Source of the DNA: Scleroderma bovista
Taxonomy: Eukaryota > Basidiomycota > Agaricomycetes > Boletales > Sclerodermataceae
Assembly (NCBI GenBank): GCA_037178675.1
Contig: JAYMGJ010000349.1
Span: 1 to 28,186, forward strand
DNA length: 28,186 bases
Reading direction: 5' to 3'
Shown: positions 9,429 through 19,420 of the stretch, piece after piece
Layout of the letters: the number at the start of each line of letters is the position of its first letter
Numbering within the stretch: position 1 is the stretch's first letter
Translations under genes and position numbers: made by a program
Notes under the pieces: generated by a model
Databases searched by the model: none
Told to the model about the DNA's origin: nothing
Seen by the model: the letters and a program-made list of their open reading frames with translations, nothing else

Positions 9429-11001
9429 CTACCAGTTTGAGCCAGACCCAGTTCCCTTGGGCGGACCTGTTTTGCACCCTTCCGGAACTAACCTTCTACA
9501 CCGCCCCCAATGTGAACGTAGAGCGCCATTGCACCCTGGTAACGTGTATGGTGAGCGGTGACATCCCATCGAGCAACTCCAGGATATTGAAAGTGCCTCT
9601 CGATGGCGAGAAACAGTGGGTGAGGCCCCTAGGCCCCCACAACTGGACACACCAGACCATATCCCTGGTGGTTTCCCCGACACCTCTGCAACGCCCAGTG
9701 AGGAAGATGTGCAAAAGATGTGCGAGGAAGGGGGAGCAAACCTAGTCCGATACCTGATGGGCAAAGCCCTCGAAACCCACGAGCCTCAATATGAGAGCGT
9801 CCACAACTGGTCCTACAAGGACATCGCTCGCTTACCCCAAGCTGAGCAGAAACTCTGGCGACTTGCTTGCCAGGAAGAGCTCGATGTGCTGCGAAAGCGC
9901 AAAGTCTTTGAGCTAGTTGACCATCCCCGAGACCGGAAGGTCATAAAGAATCGATGGGTCTTCGACGTAAAATCGGATGGCCACAAGAAAGCCCGCTTAG
10001 TAGCGAAAGGCTTCTCCCAGGTCGAGGGATTAGATTTCGACCAGGTCTTCTCACCAGTCGTGTGCTTTGAAACAGTGCGCCTCATGCTTGCGCTTGCCGC
10101 ACTTGAGAATTGGTATATTACTGGACTCGACGTTCGGAGCACCTACTTGTATGGCAAGCTCGACGAAGAGATCTACATGGAACAACCTGAAGGGTTTGCA
10201 GTTCCTGGGCAAGAGCGCAAAGTGCTCTGCCTCTGGCGTGCCCTCTATGGCCTCAAACAGGCCAGCCTAGCTTGGTGGCGCACACTCGATGAGTCTCTCA
10301 AAGAGCTCGGGTTTGAGCGCCTTAAGTCTGAAGCAGGCATCTTCTTCTACAAGAAGAAAGGCACCAACATTGTCATCGGTATTATCTACGTTGACGACGC
10401 TCTGTTCTGCAGCCCTAACAAGGCTGTTGTTGATGCCATTAAAGCGCAGTTCATGCGCAAATGGGAGTGCAGAGACCTTGGAGAACCTAAGGAGTTCCTC
10501 TGTATGCGAATCACTTGCAAAGGTCGCGCTATCCACCTGGATCAATGCGCGTACCTACAAAAGGTCATTGAACGCTGCGGCATGCTCAATGCAAAGTCCG
10601 CAAGCACCCCACTGCCGGCTGGCTACTATGCCGCCAAAAATACAGAGCCTGTTGATGCGGAACTCCGCTCCTGTTTCCAGACGGTTATTGGGTCCCTTCT
10701 GTACCTTATGTTGGGCACTAGGCCCGACATTGCTTTTGCAGTCACCCATCTCTCGCGCCATGCCGCGAACCCATCCCAGGACCACCTGTCCAAAGTGCTT
10801 TATATCTGTCGCTACTTGATTGGTACACCTAATTACTCCCTAGTGTACAATGGTGGATCCGGTGCTGGCCTGATTGCATGCACGGACTCAGATTGGGGAT
10901 CAGACCCTATCTCTCGCCTCTCGCAGACAGGTTTCTACCTGAAACTTGCAGATGGCTTGATCAGTTGGACTTCTCGTGCACAGAAGACTATTGAGATCAG
11001 T
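9429..11001 (+). pseudogene. pol: copia reverse transcriptase and RNase H N-terminal part
   Basis: The linker GNVYGER is followed by an in-frame TGA (9559-9561) and then HPIEQLQDIE. The frame is then open from 9562 to the insert at 11002. RT domain landmarks are ENRWVFDVK-like KNRWVFDVKSDG, ARLVAKGFSQ, GLDVRSTYLYGKL, LYGLKQASLAWW and the catalytic YVDDALF (about 10387-10407). The thumb and connection include GSLLYLMLGTRPDIAFAV. RNase H begins at TDSDWGSDP and runs to SWTSRAQKTIEIS, where a 290 bp antisense fragment breaks it. DIRSTYL-type position here reads DVRSTYL. The domain is otherwise well preserved. Confidence 0.88.
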
Positions 11002-11291
11002 GTGTTGCACCACCACTGCAGGTCAGCTGTCAGGCCATGTGGGGGGGTGTGAAGCATGAATGGATTGCTGCCAAAGATGCCTAGCATGGCCTGTAGTGAT
11101 GTTAGGTAAGCACTACCTTCAGGGATGGTCAGGGATGCATGCAATAAGTGTCCATGTAGTTTTTGCACATCTTCCAATGTGTGTTTGGCTGATTTAAACC
11201 ACTCCTTTATTGCCAATAGGTACTTGTCGCACTTCCCATGTGTTAGCACAACAGTTTTATTTTCTAAATCCCATTTGAAACCCATGAAAAG
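11002..11291 (-). pseudogene. Captured antisense coding fragment, resembles basidiomycete DIRS-type RT region
   Basis: This block of 290 bp splits the copia RNase H: discounting exactly 11002-11291 restores the frame from IEIS to STEAEYMAL. On the minus strand it is open throughout (about 96 codons), beginning near FMGFKWDLENKTVVL and ending ADLQWWCN. The pattern (YLGFxWDL, EDVQKLHGHLLH, EGSAYLTSL, LQWW) resembles the region behind RT in ORFs of basidiomycete DIRS/tyrosine-recombinase-type retroelements, judged from memory. No target duplication is apparent. It could instead be from a host gene derived from such an element. Confidence 0.5.
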
Positions 11292-11636
11292 TCCACTGAG
11301 GCCGAATACATGGCTTTGAGCAATTGTGCTCGCCAAGTTACCTGGATTCGGAGTCTACTCAGTGAGCTCGGCTATAAGCTGAAAGCTATCCCGATTTGCG
11401 GTGATAATCAGGGGTCCATATTCATGGCATCCAACCCTGTAACGGAGCCTCGCTCCAAGCACATCGACATTTGCTACCATGGAATCTGCGAGTCAGTCGT
11501 GAAAGGTAACGTGGAGCTATTCTTCATTGATGGTGCTGAGAATCCCGCCGATCTGCTCACCAAGAACTTACCACGCGAGAAATTCGCAAAGTTCAGAGCT
11601 CAACTAGGCTTACAATTTTCCTCTGGCAGCATCTAG
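11292..11636 (+). pseudogene. pol: copia RNase H C-terminal part
   Basis: This resumes the copia RNase H after the antisense fragment: STEAEYMALSNCARQ, then CGDNQGSIFMASNP, the RSKHIDICYH helix and the ADLLTKNLPREKF end motif, all characteristic of copia elements. It ends in TAG at 11634-11636, 46 bp before the 3' LTR. A polypurine tract GCGAGGGGGAG (11672-11682) lies directly before the LTR. Confidence 0.88.
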
Positions 11637-11671
11637 CGCCTTATTCGCTGAAGTGCTCTACATGCAGCACA

Positions 11672-11682
11672 GCGAGGGGGAG
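11672..11682 (+). other. copia polypurine tract
   Basis: GCGAGGGGGAG abuts the first base of the 3' LTR, the position where plus-strand DNA synthesis of LTR retrotransposons is primed. Confidence 0.75.
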
Positions 11683-11950
11683 TGTTGAAGTCACACGTGC
11701 ACCCGGCGTAAACCGTTGATGAAGTGCGCACAAGACTGTGACCCATATTAGTGTAGACTTAGTAATAGTCCTCTTTAGAGTAGATGTTACATGTCACACG
11801 TCACACTATTTGTTGTATATAAACAGTGTTCATCGCTTATATAATAGAACAGCTCTTGACCAGCTACCGCTACCATCTCAGGTTGTGCACTCCACCCAAC
11901 AGGTGAGTTGGAGTAGCAGTTCCTCTATGTACATAGGTATTGCTTCAACA
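11683..11950 (+). repeat. copia 3' LTR
   Basis: This is 268 bp and matches the 5' LTR except at eight positions, each a CG/TG or CG/CA pair (some decayed in the 5' copy, some in the 3' copy). It is followed directly by CTTTG (11951-11955), the target duplication, and then by gypsy-1 pol. Confidence 0.93.
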
Positions 11951-11955
11951 CTTTG

Positions 11956-12525
11956 GACTTAGCTGTACGTATACTGGACTACAGACTTTCTCATGCTACT
12001 TCTCCTGCTGTGCAGGAAATATTTAAATACCGCATTGCTTTGTTACGTACAAAAATAGCGAAAACCTACAAAAAAGTGTCTTCTGTAGTTTCTCCTGTCT
12101 CAGTTTCTTTTTCTCGCTTTTCTGTTTTGTCCGTTGATAGTATGGACTGTGACTCGGACTGTTCTGTACCTTCTAAGGGGGTCCCTGCAAAGGGCTCAGC
12201 ACCAGAAGTAAAATCAAGCGTGCTTAATTCTCGATCAAATAAAAATATTCTTTCTCCTTCTTTGGCATCTAAGGAACCGGAAAGTCCCACCGGCAACTTA
12301 GAAGTTTCTATGGACTTACGAAGGTCCTTCACAATGGAACGTGAAGTGACGGTACCGGTCTGCATCTGTGGACCACTTAGTACTATTAAAGTAGACACCC
12401 TGCTAGACAGTGGCGCTACTGGTTGTTTTGTTGACAAGAGCTGGGCTCTTGAGCGACACCTTCAGTTATCTAAGCTGGTAAAGCCCATCCCTGTGCTTAA
12501 CATAGATGGCACTAGGAATCAGGAG
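11956..12525 (+). pseudogene. pol: gypsy-1 pol: N-terminal region and protease
   Basis: This continues the -1 frame that opens at 4036, across the copia insertion. After a Ser-rich linker comes the aspartic protease: VDTLLDSGATGCFVDKSW carries the DSG catalytic motif (about 12390-12440), and VLNIDGTRNQEG follows. Near 12526 the frame shifts by one base, and the protease continues in the next frame (LWCAITCLGKVPLILGHTWL). Without copia there is no need for a start codon here, because pol is reached by frameshifting from gag. Confidence 0.82.
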
Positions 12526-14111
12526 GGCGATGTTGACAATTGGTATTGGGAAACATGCAGAAAAGCTGTGGTGTGCCATCACATGCCTTGGAAAAGTGCC
12601 GCTTATCCTTGGCCACACCTGGCTTCAGAAGCATAATCCCGATATAGATTGGGTCACCGGCAAAGTTAATTTAACTTGGTGTCCTCTGGAGTGCAAGTCA
12701 CTCTTGGAGACACGCTTTGCTAAGTTATTACGAGAAAACAAATCTCAGGAAACTTGGGTGCAAGCTTTGAAAGCTCATGAATCAAAGGTCACTATCGATG
12801 AGTCAACCCTAGAAGAAGCCCAGAAGCAGGTACCCAGAGAGTACTGGGAGTTCCTAGACGTATTTAGTAAAAAGTCGTCAGAGTGCATGCCACTAAGGAA
12901 ACCTTGGGATCATGGAATTGATCTGAAAGAAGACTTCCCGCCCAAAAAGGGAAGACTTATCCTGCTCTCTGTTGATGAACAGAAAGAAGTTGAATCGTTC
13001 CTTGATGATCAACTCGCTAAAGGGTACATTCGGCCTTCTATTAGTCAGCAGACATCGCCGGTCTTTTTTATCCCGAAAAAGGACGGCAAGAAGCGCATGG
13101 TACAGGATTACTGATATGTAAACTACTGGACAGTTAAGAATAATTATCCACTGCCGCTTATCTCTCAGCTTGTTGACAAGCTTAAAGGTTGCAAACTCTT
13201 CACGAAGATGGATCTTCGTTGGGGTTACAACAATGTGAGGATTCGTGAAGGCGATGAGTGGAAAGCTGCGTTTGTAATGCACAAAGGGGCTTTCAAGCCA
13301 TTAGTTATGTATTTCGGTCTCTGTAATTCACCCGCGACATTCCAGAAGATGATGAATGAGTTATTCCACGATATGTCGGATGTCTGCGTGGTGTACATTG
13401 ATGACCTTATGATATTTACGGATACGGACGATCAGGAAAAGCATGATAGAATCGTGCTAGAAGTTTTGAAACATTTACGTGATAATGATCTTTACGTTAA
13501 ACCTGAGAAGTGTCGCTTCAGAGTCACTGAAGTCAACTTCCTCGGTATGATCGTGTCATGTGATGGCATCAAGATGGACCCTGAGAAAGTTAATGCTATT
13601 TTGAAATGGCCAGAGCCAATGAATGTAAAGCAGGTTCGTGCATTCTTAGGTCTCGGCAATTTCTATAGACGCTTTATTAAAGATTATGTAATCATGGCTA
13701 GGCCCATGACGGACCTTATGTGTAAGGATACTGTATTTCACTTTGGAGAGAAGGAACGCGCTGCGTTTGAGGCTTTGAAAGCTGCCTTTACCCGTGCTCC
13801 GGTACTTCAGTACCCTGATCAGGACCACGAATTCTGCCTGGAAACAGATGCATCTGAGTTTGCCGTTGGGGGAGTGATATCCGTGAAGTGCAAAGACAGC
13901 AAATTCAGACCCGTCGCGTACATGTCACATTCCATGATGCCTCCTGAACGAAATTATCCTATTCACGATAAAGAGATGCTAGCCATCATAAAAGCAACTG
14001 AGGCCTGGCGCCATTATCTCGAAGCCACTCCTTACACTTTTGAGATATATATGAACCACCATAATTTAACGTACTTTACCAAGTCACAGAACCTGTCTAA
14101 GCGTCAAGCGC
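12526..14111 (+). pseudogene. pol: gypsy-1 pol: protease end, reverse transcriptase, RNase H
   Basis: The protease ends with the ILGHTWLQKHNP motif. RT follows: YIRPSISQQTSPVFFIPKKDG, then an in-frame TGA (13112-13114) after KKRMVQDY, then FTKMDLRWGYNNVRI, and the catalytic VVYIDDLMIF (about 13390-13420). The thumb has the AFLGLGNFYRRFI motif. RNase H has CLETDASEFAVGG with the first catalytic Asp, and EMLAIIKATEAWRHYL with the catalytic Glu. It is cut after SKRQA by LTR-A copy 2 and resumes at 16213. Apart from the TGA, which fits CGA, this stretch is intact. Confidence 0.9.
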
Positions 14112-16212
14112 TGTGAGTCAAAGTGTGGATTTGGGTCGGAGTAATAACCCAAACACAACACCAACAAAGGACTACGAATATATGCGAGTGGTGGTTTACC
14201 TCTGCGGTGTCCAGAGAGGATGTGCTGAGGAGGGGGGAAGGGGATCTACACCAACAGGGTGATGCAGACGATGATGCAGGATACTCCTGGGGTACAGGAG
14301 CAATAGATGACGAAGGGGATAGGGGTCTGGACTCTTCCTAAAGCCTAGGAAGTGTCAAAGCGGGGATTGAGTTGACTGAGGCTGAAACAGCGATACTACA
14401 CCTAGAGATTGGTGCAGCAAGGGGACAAGGGGGCTCCTGACATCCAGAAGCAATGAGAGATGAAGGATTGACTGGCTAGACTCCGCTTGAGCCTAGGGAA
14501 ATACTTGGACTTGAATGGATTGAATAAACTTGAGATATTAGAGCCTTTAGACCTTCACTGAAGCCTACAAGACTCAAAGAGCTGAGGGGATACTGACTGA
14601 GAGAGTCTGAGAGAGGGATAATTTCATGCAATTGGGTCTTTTTCACTGGGCTGAGCCCAGGGGTTTAAATACATGGGGGGGCACAGCATTAAAGTACAAA
14701 AAGAGAAGGGAGTAAGCAGAATTTGTCAAGGATTGGTAAGGGATTGGTAAGAGCTTTGTAAGGGGTTTGTAAGCAATCAGTAAGCAAGGGATAAGCAGGA
14801 ATGAGTAAGCATAGGGAGCATGAATAAGCTGCTAAGTAAAGGAATGAGTAAGCTGTATGACAAGATTGATTGGTAAGGGAGTGGGTCATCAGCTGAGTGA
14901 TATACCAAAAATGCGAAAGGGATAGAGTAATACTGATGACAAGAGAGCATCAGTAAGCAAGGGATGAGTCACTGCACAGCAGAAGGAGTCATTGATGCAC
15001 AGCCTAAGAAGTTTGATGGAGGGGCTGTGTTTCATCAGGAATTTGATGGGACAACAATGGGGAAGATCTGAGATAAATAGGGGAATTGATCCGAGACAAA
15101 ACAGCCACAAGAAGGGTACCAGGGGTCCAGAGGTCTTTTTGGGGGGGTCAGCATACACTGAGGTATAGTGCATGTGTTCTAGCGCCACTGAAGCACAACC
15201 ATGGGCTCCCTTGACGAGCTCTCTTCTGGGAAAAAGCAAGAGAGGGTTCTTCTTCCTAATAGCACTATAAAGTGGGGGGAATAACTGTCATGGTGCTGGG
15301 GGACGTCGTCTGAAAGTAGGGAAGTGGATAGAGTATTGAATTCGACACATCCAGGGAAGTGAGATGAACGACAGAGGAAGATGGACATGGCAAGTATCTG
15401 GGAGGAAGGGACCATAGGCTGAGGGCTCAGGGGACACAGAGACGACCAGAGAAGACTTCTCAAGCTTGACAATAGACCTAAGATGACCAAAGTACGTCCT
15501 TGATGCAGGACTGACAAGGAGAACGCACTGACCGAGAACGAGAGGGACTGAGGGAGCAGGCTGGGAAGATATGTGCCAGGCAGTGCATGGGAACTCTGGG
15601 AGAGGCTGTCCTAAGAGCAGGACATAGTGGAGATCTGCAGCAATAGTGGAGAAATGATCCAGAGAAAATACAGACTCCATAGTGAGCAATGAAGCAAACG
15701 TCTGGATTGCGGGGGGAATATCTCCGTGGGAAATGAATGGATTTGCATCGGAACTTGACAGGCAGATAGACCACGTTCTAGGCTCTCTGACGGTATAGTC
15801 ACGTGCCTGATAGCTTTAGAAACGATGGAGCTATTCAAAATATCGGAATGCTGGCACTGGGCACCTAAAAATGACATTTGGGCGCTAAAAATCATTTCTT
15901 CTCTTTCTCCTTCATTTCTCCATCAATTCTTCGGCTTCTTTGATTGTTCTGGTATGGGAGTTGGACTGCAGACGTGTGCATTCCTTTCTCATACCACAAT
16001 TGATGTTATTCCTTCAGTTTCTTCTGCTTCTTGGCAGTTCTCGTGCAATAGATGACTGTCTGCATTGGCATTCATCTCTCACATCAGGATAGTCTTCTTG
16101 TGCAATAGATGGCTATGATGAGGGTCCGTCGTGCTTATCCTTCACATAAGGATCATTCGATATAGGTGTTATCTTCCATGTTCACTGTACCAAACCTGTT
16201 TGGTGCGTGACA
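14112..16212 (-). mobile_element. LTR-A family copy 2, solo LTR in gypsy-1 RNase H
   Basis: This is 2,101 bp in reverse orientation to copy 1, with TGTGAGTC at its left edge and GCGTGACA at its right. GCGC lies on both sides (14108-14111, 16213-16216), a perfect 4 bp target duplication. Excision rejoins the RNase H frame at SKRQA-HWQMW. A 5 bp duplication AGCGC is also possible if the terminal A is not part of the element. It lacks the small LTR of copy 1. Its TATA-like box and palindrome lie near 14650-14675. Confidence 0.85.
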
Positions 16213-17712
16213 GCGCACTGGCAAATGTGGATGACGCAGTTTAACTACTTGTTAATTTATAAAAAGGGGACTCAGATGCACGTTGCAGATCTGCTTAGCA
16301 GGCGATCGGACCATTACATATCTAGTTCCGAAGATAACAAGGACCAGGTCCTGTTGAATCCAGTATCTATTAAACTGATTGACGTCACTGATCAGTCCTA
16401 CGAAGAGCGACAGTTGCTCATTACGAACTTTCACGATACTCCTGTTGCTGGTCGTAAAGGAGTAAAAGCTACGTATAACGTGCTCAGGAAGCATTATTCT
16501 TGGAAAGGAATGAAGGAACAGATTCAAACCTACGTAAAGCACTGTCAAAAGTGCCAGCAGTCTAAGGTGTTGAATCAAAAGACTTCTGGAAGTCTTGTTC
16601 CTCTCCCTACTCCTAGTGGCCTGTGGCTTGACGTCACAATGGACTTTACTGAGATGCCAGAATCCCTCGGTTACAATTATATATTAGTCGTGGTTGATCA
16701 GTTCTCTAAGGAGGTTGTGTTTGTACCTTGTACCAAAGAGGAAACCACCCTGTCAACCGCTGAGTTATTTAGAGACCATATCTGGTGTCAGCATGGACTC
16801 CCGTCTTCTGTTGTGTCTGACCGTGGATCAGTCTTTGCGAGCAACTTCCTGGGGGAGTTGTATAGACTTTTAGGCATAAAAAGGAAAATGTCTACGGCAT
16901 TTCACCCTCAGACCGATGGTCAAATGGAGCGGTTGAACCGCGAAATTAATCAGTATCTCTGAACCTACGTAAACGATCATCAGAATGAATGGGCCAAGTG
17001 GATCAAAATTGCCCAGTTCGTTTGGAACAACACGGTTTCGGAGGTCACTACTGATTCACCGTTCAGAATTACCTGGAGTTATTCCCCTCATATGGGTGTT
17101 GAGCCAGTGGATACAGTAGCCCCAGCGGCTAAGGACTTTGCCGCCATATTTAATAAAGTCATTGAGTCTTCTGAGAAGGCAAAACATAATATGAAGCTTC
17201 AGGCAGATAAGCATAGAAATCCCGCCCCGGACTATGTTGTAGGCCAACAAGTTTGGCTTTCTATGGACAACCTTTGTATGTTGAATCACGCTTCCAAGAA
17301 GCTCACAGAGAAATGGATTGGCCCCTATGAGGTCACTCGTGTAACCCCGAATGCAGTCAAGCTTAAGCTCCCGAAAACTCTTCGGATTCACCCGATTGTG
17401 AATGTTTCTCGAGTAAAGCCTTATTTAGGTCCTCTTCCCGGTCAGCCTGTATCTCGGCCCAGTCTGGTACATGTTTCTGAAGAGCGCGATGAAGAATACA
17501 AAGTGGACTATATCATAGCTTCACATATTTATAAAAGGCAACTCCAGTACTTGGTACACTGGAAAGGGTACGAAGAACATGAGAGAACATGGGAACCCTT
17601 GTTGAACTTGAAGAATTCTCCTCTGGTAGTCGAGCGCTCTTACCGAGAAAACCCCTCTGCTCCTCGGAAGCTTTGTATGGCCCAAGCGGACTTTGATTCG
17701 TTATTTAGTTGA
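16213..17712 (+). pseudogene. pol: gypsy-1 pol: RNase H end, integrase, chromodomain
   Basis: The RNase H tail ends VADLLSRR. The integrase zinc domain follows, with CQKCQQSK; the second His of the HHCC set is Arg (GRKG, codon 16453-16455). The core has Asp in TMDFTEM, Asp in VSDRGSVFAS and Glu in QTDGQMERLNREI. An in-frame TGA (16960-16962) interrupts it, fitting CGA. After the GPYEV motif comes a chromodomain (about 17497-17640): YKVDYIIASHIY, YLVHWKGY and RTWEP. Chromodomains steer integration towards marked chromatin and define chromoviruses. It ends with TGA at 17710-17712. Confidence 0.9.
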
Positions 17713-17770
17713 ATCCCCGAAAACCTCACGGTTTGCGACGCTCAGTTCTGCAGTCTGGAATCCTGCACCT

Positions 17771-17898
17771 GAGGGGGGAGTAGTGTTACGGACCAACTTT
17801 TTATCTTATCTTAGTGTACAGCCTCTATCTTATCTACCTAGTCTAGACCTGTACCTCGTGCTGTACACGCTGCCACCCTTGACATCATTACGCACAGC
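17771..17898 (+). repeat. gypsy-1 polypurine tract and start of 3' LTR
   Basis: GAGGGGGGAGTAG (17771-17783) is a polypurine tract directly before TGTTACGG (17784), the LTR start. The LTR end is unproven. TTACGCACA at about 17898 would give a TG...CA element of only 115 bp, unusually short, and the minus-strand gene remnant seems to begin right after it. Without the 5' copy I cannot tell a short LTR from a truncated one. Confidence 0.5.
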
Positions 17899-18301
17899 CA
17901 CGGTAAGCAATGTGTGCCCAGCGTTCCCGCTGTGCAGCGTATTGCAAATGCTGTGAGCTATAACCTGAGGAACCTGGCGGAAGTGCCATCAAAGCATTTG
18001 AAGCAGCCCGTGCTACAGGAGGAGCTGGCAGCTGGATATTGTTCCAGGCGGATGGAACGTATACATTCGGTCTGCCTGGAAGTGGCACAGGAAGGGGTGG
18101 AGGTGTGAAATTCACCATGGGCAGACCACCAGTACCACCAGTCCTGGCAACTGAACCTGACATCGCCATAACAGCGGGTGGATTGAGCGAAGCTATGGGT
18201 GGGTTGAGTAACAAACATGGTGATCAGATCAAGCATACCTCGAGACTGTGCAGCACTTATGGACTGGCGTATATCCTGTGGATTGGGGACTGGCCACAGC
18301 G

Positions 18302-18360
18302 CTTGTGATATTTTAGTCAGACACTTGAAAGACAAAGGATAATCAGTACATACAATTTAC
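18302..18360 (-). other. Probable spliceosomal intron in the Cys-rich gene remnant
   Basis: On the minus strand, GTAAATTG at the 5' end, CTGAC 14 nt before the terminal ACAAG, and a length of 59 nt match the usual basidiomycete intron. It follows directly after the KPATIRAP coding stretch. That supports a once-spliced nuclear gene. Confidence 0.5.
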
Positions 18361-18449
18361 TGGTGCACGAATGGTAGCGGGCTTCTGCTTGTACCATCTG
18401 TAGCATGTTCCACACACAAATTTCCCTCACTGAGTTCTTGGAAAAAGTG

Positions 18450-18747
18450 TGTTGGGGGGTTGCTACAGTGGACCTAAAGGACAGAAGCTGTGGTAGGAAG
18501 TTGGTAACCCTGTAGTGACCTCAGTAGATATTCAAGCTACTGTTATTAGAGTAGTACCTGTAGTGACTACTACAAGTGAGTAAGTGTAAAAGGAGTGTGT
18601 AAAGGACTACTTACCCTCAGTAGATATTCAAGCTACTGAGGGACTAATGGAAAATACTACTGTGTATAGTGCGCTCGAAATGCTTATGTAAGCATCGCAT
18701 GGTCACGCACTGAAGTACCAGTAACACATGCTGGTTAACTTTCAACA
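18450..18747. mobile_element. Small LTR family member (298 bp) inside the Cys-rich gene remnant
   Basis: It begins TGTTGGGG and ends TTTCAACA. It shares with 1206-1460 a duplicated CCTCAGTA...CAAGCTACT block (18519-18541 and 18615-18637), a hairpin with identical 9 bp arms CCCTCAGTA and TACTGAGGG (18614-18642), and a GCTTATGTAAG motif. The loop between the arms has diverged while the arms have not. The flanks AAGTG and TGAGTG share AGTG, so the duplication is at best partial. Either orientation is possible. Confidence 0.6.
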
Positions 18748-19124
18748 TGAGTGGGATCATAGGCCGCGACATAGTGGCAAGGTTCGCCTTTCTGGATAAG
18801 GGCTTGGCACCTAGATCGTTGGCAAAACCTGTCTTCTGTTGCAAATGTGTCCTCCGTAAACTGAGTAACAAGGTCTGGAGTAGGTGCTTGCATAGTGAGA
18901 TGTTGATAACGGGATATCTGTAATGGGATACTATCTGGGGCTAGACACAGAGGGGTAGCAATCACAGAGACCGACTTAAATATCAGAACTGTGAGTTGAC
19001 TTGAAAGAGCAGTATGTTGATGCATGTTAGCAGAGACACGACCAATGAGCATTGAAAACTTACCACTGCCGAGAACAAACATTTCTGCCCAGGTGAATAC
19101 GCAATTCATTCTTACCATCCCCAA

Positions 19125-19420
19125 GTTCGGTCATCTGCCCTCAAAGCAAGGTCAGACCAGACATAGTAGACTCGCACGAACAGGGTGGCTTACGCTACAA
19201 TTCATTTGATGGATGGAGAATGATGGAGGAACAAATGGACATGGCGATAATCAGATGGGATGAGATGGCGATAGTCAACTGCAGGGGTAAACCCACAGGT
19301 ATCCGAGTGCCGACCCGGGCCCGACCAGCTGACCATATCCACCAACATAACCCCTAAGGGCACTATCATTCATAGTCAAATAATGTTATTAATTACATGA
19401 TGTATATACACAATATATCT
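19125..19420. other. Unassigned, no feature seen
   Basis: There is no convincing coding frame or repeat. The left part may hold upstream sequence of the Cys-rich gene remnant. The end (about 19375-19420) is AT-rich. Confidence 0.3.

Larger units (their letters stand above)
4087..11950 (+). mobile_element. Ty1/copia retrotransposon, full structure with two LTRs, nested in gypsy-1
   Basis: Two 268 bp LTRs of equal length (4087-4354, 11683-11950), both TGTTGAAG...TTCAACA, flank an internal region with Gag, protease, integrase, RT and RNase H in copia order. The 5 bp CTTTG lies on both sides (4082-4086, 11951-11955), a clean target duplication. The total of 7,864 bp is long for copia because of two internal inserts (7813-9428 and 11002-11291). 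LTRs differ at 8 of 268 positions, all at CpG sites. At least six in-frame TGA codons, one frameshift and the inserts leave it non-functional. Confidence 0.92.
1..17898 (+). mobile_element. Ty3/gypsy chromovirus 'gypsy-1', left-truncated by window, split by nested insertions
   Basis: Gag (3054-4042), protease, reverse transcriptase, RNase H, integrase and a C-terminal chromodomain occur in Ty3/gypsy order on the plus strand, ending in a polypurine tract (17771-17783) and a TGTTACGG LTR start (17784). The parts are separated by a solo LTR-A (432-2791), a complete copia element (4087-11950) and a second solo LTR-A (14112-16212). Removing each insert with one copy of its target duplication rejoins the reading frame at both pol breaks, which shows that this was one element. 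The 5' LTR is not identified and may lie left of the window. Two single-base frameshifts and two in-frame TGA codons make it defective. Confidence 0.75.
17899..19124 (-). pseudogene. Broken gene for a conserved basidiomycete Cys-rich protein of unknown function
   Basis: Reading right to left, the frame 19124-18748 gives FTWAEMFVLGSGKFSMLIG and ends in a Cys cluster CQRSRCQALIQKGEPC. It is interrupted by a small LTR (18450-18747). Beyond it, an in-frame TGA (18427-18429) and then GKFVCGTCYRWYKQKPATIR complete a likely zinc-binding set. A 59 nt intron (18302-18360: GTAAAT, CTGAC, ACAAG) follows. A Pro-rich stretch (VPLPGRPNVYVPSAWN) and AQRERWAHIAY lie further on, then the gypsy-1 LTR. The layout recalls a hypothetical protein family common in Agaricomycetes, from memory. 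Frames between exons no longer join. Confidence 0.5.
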
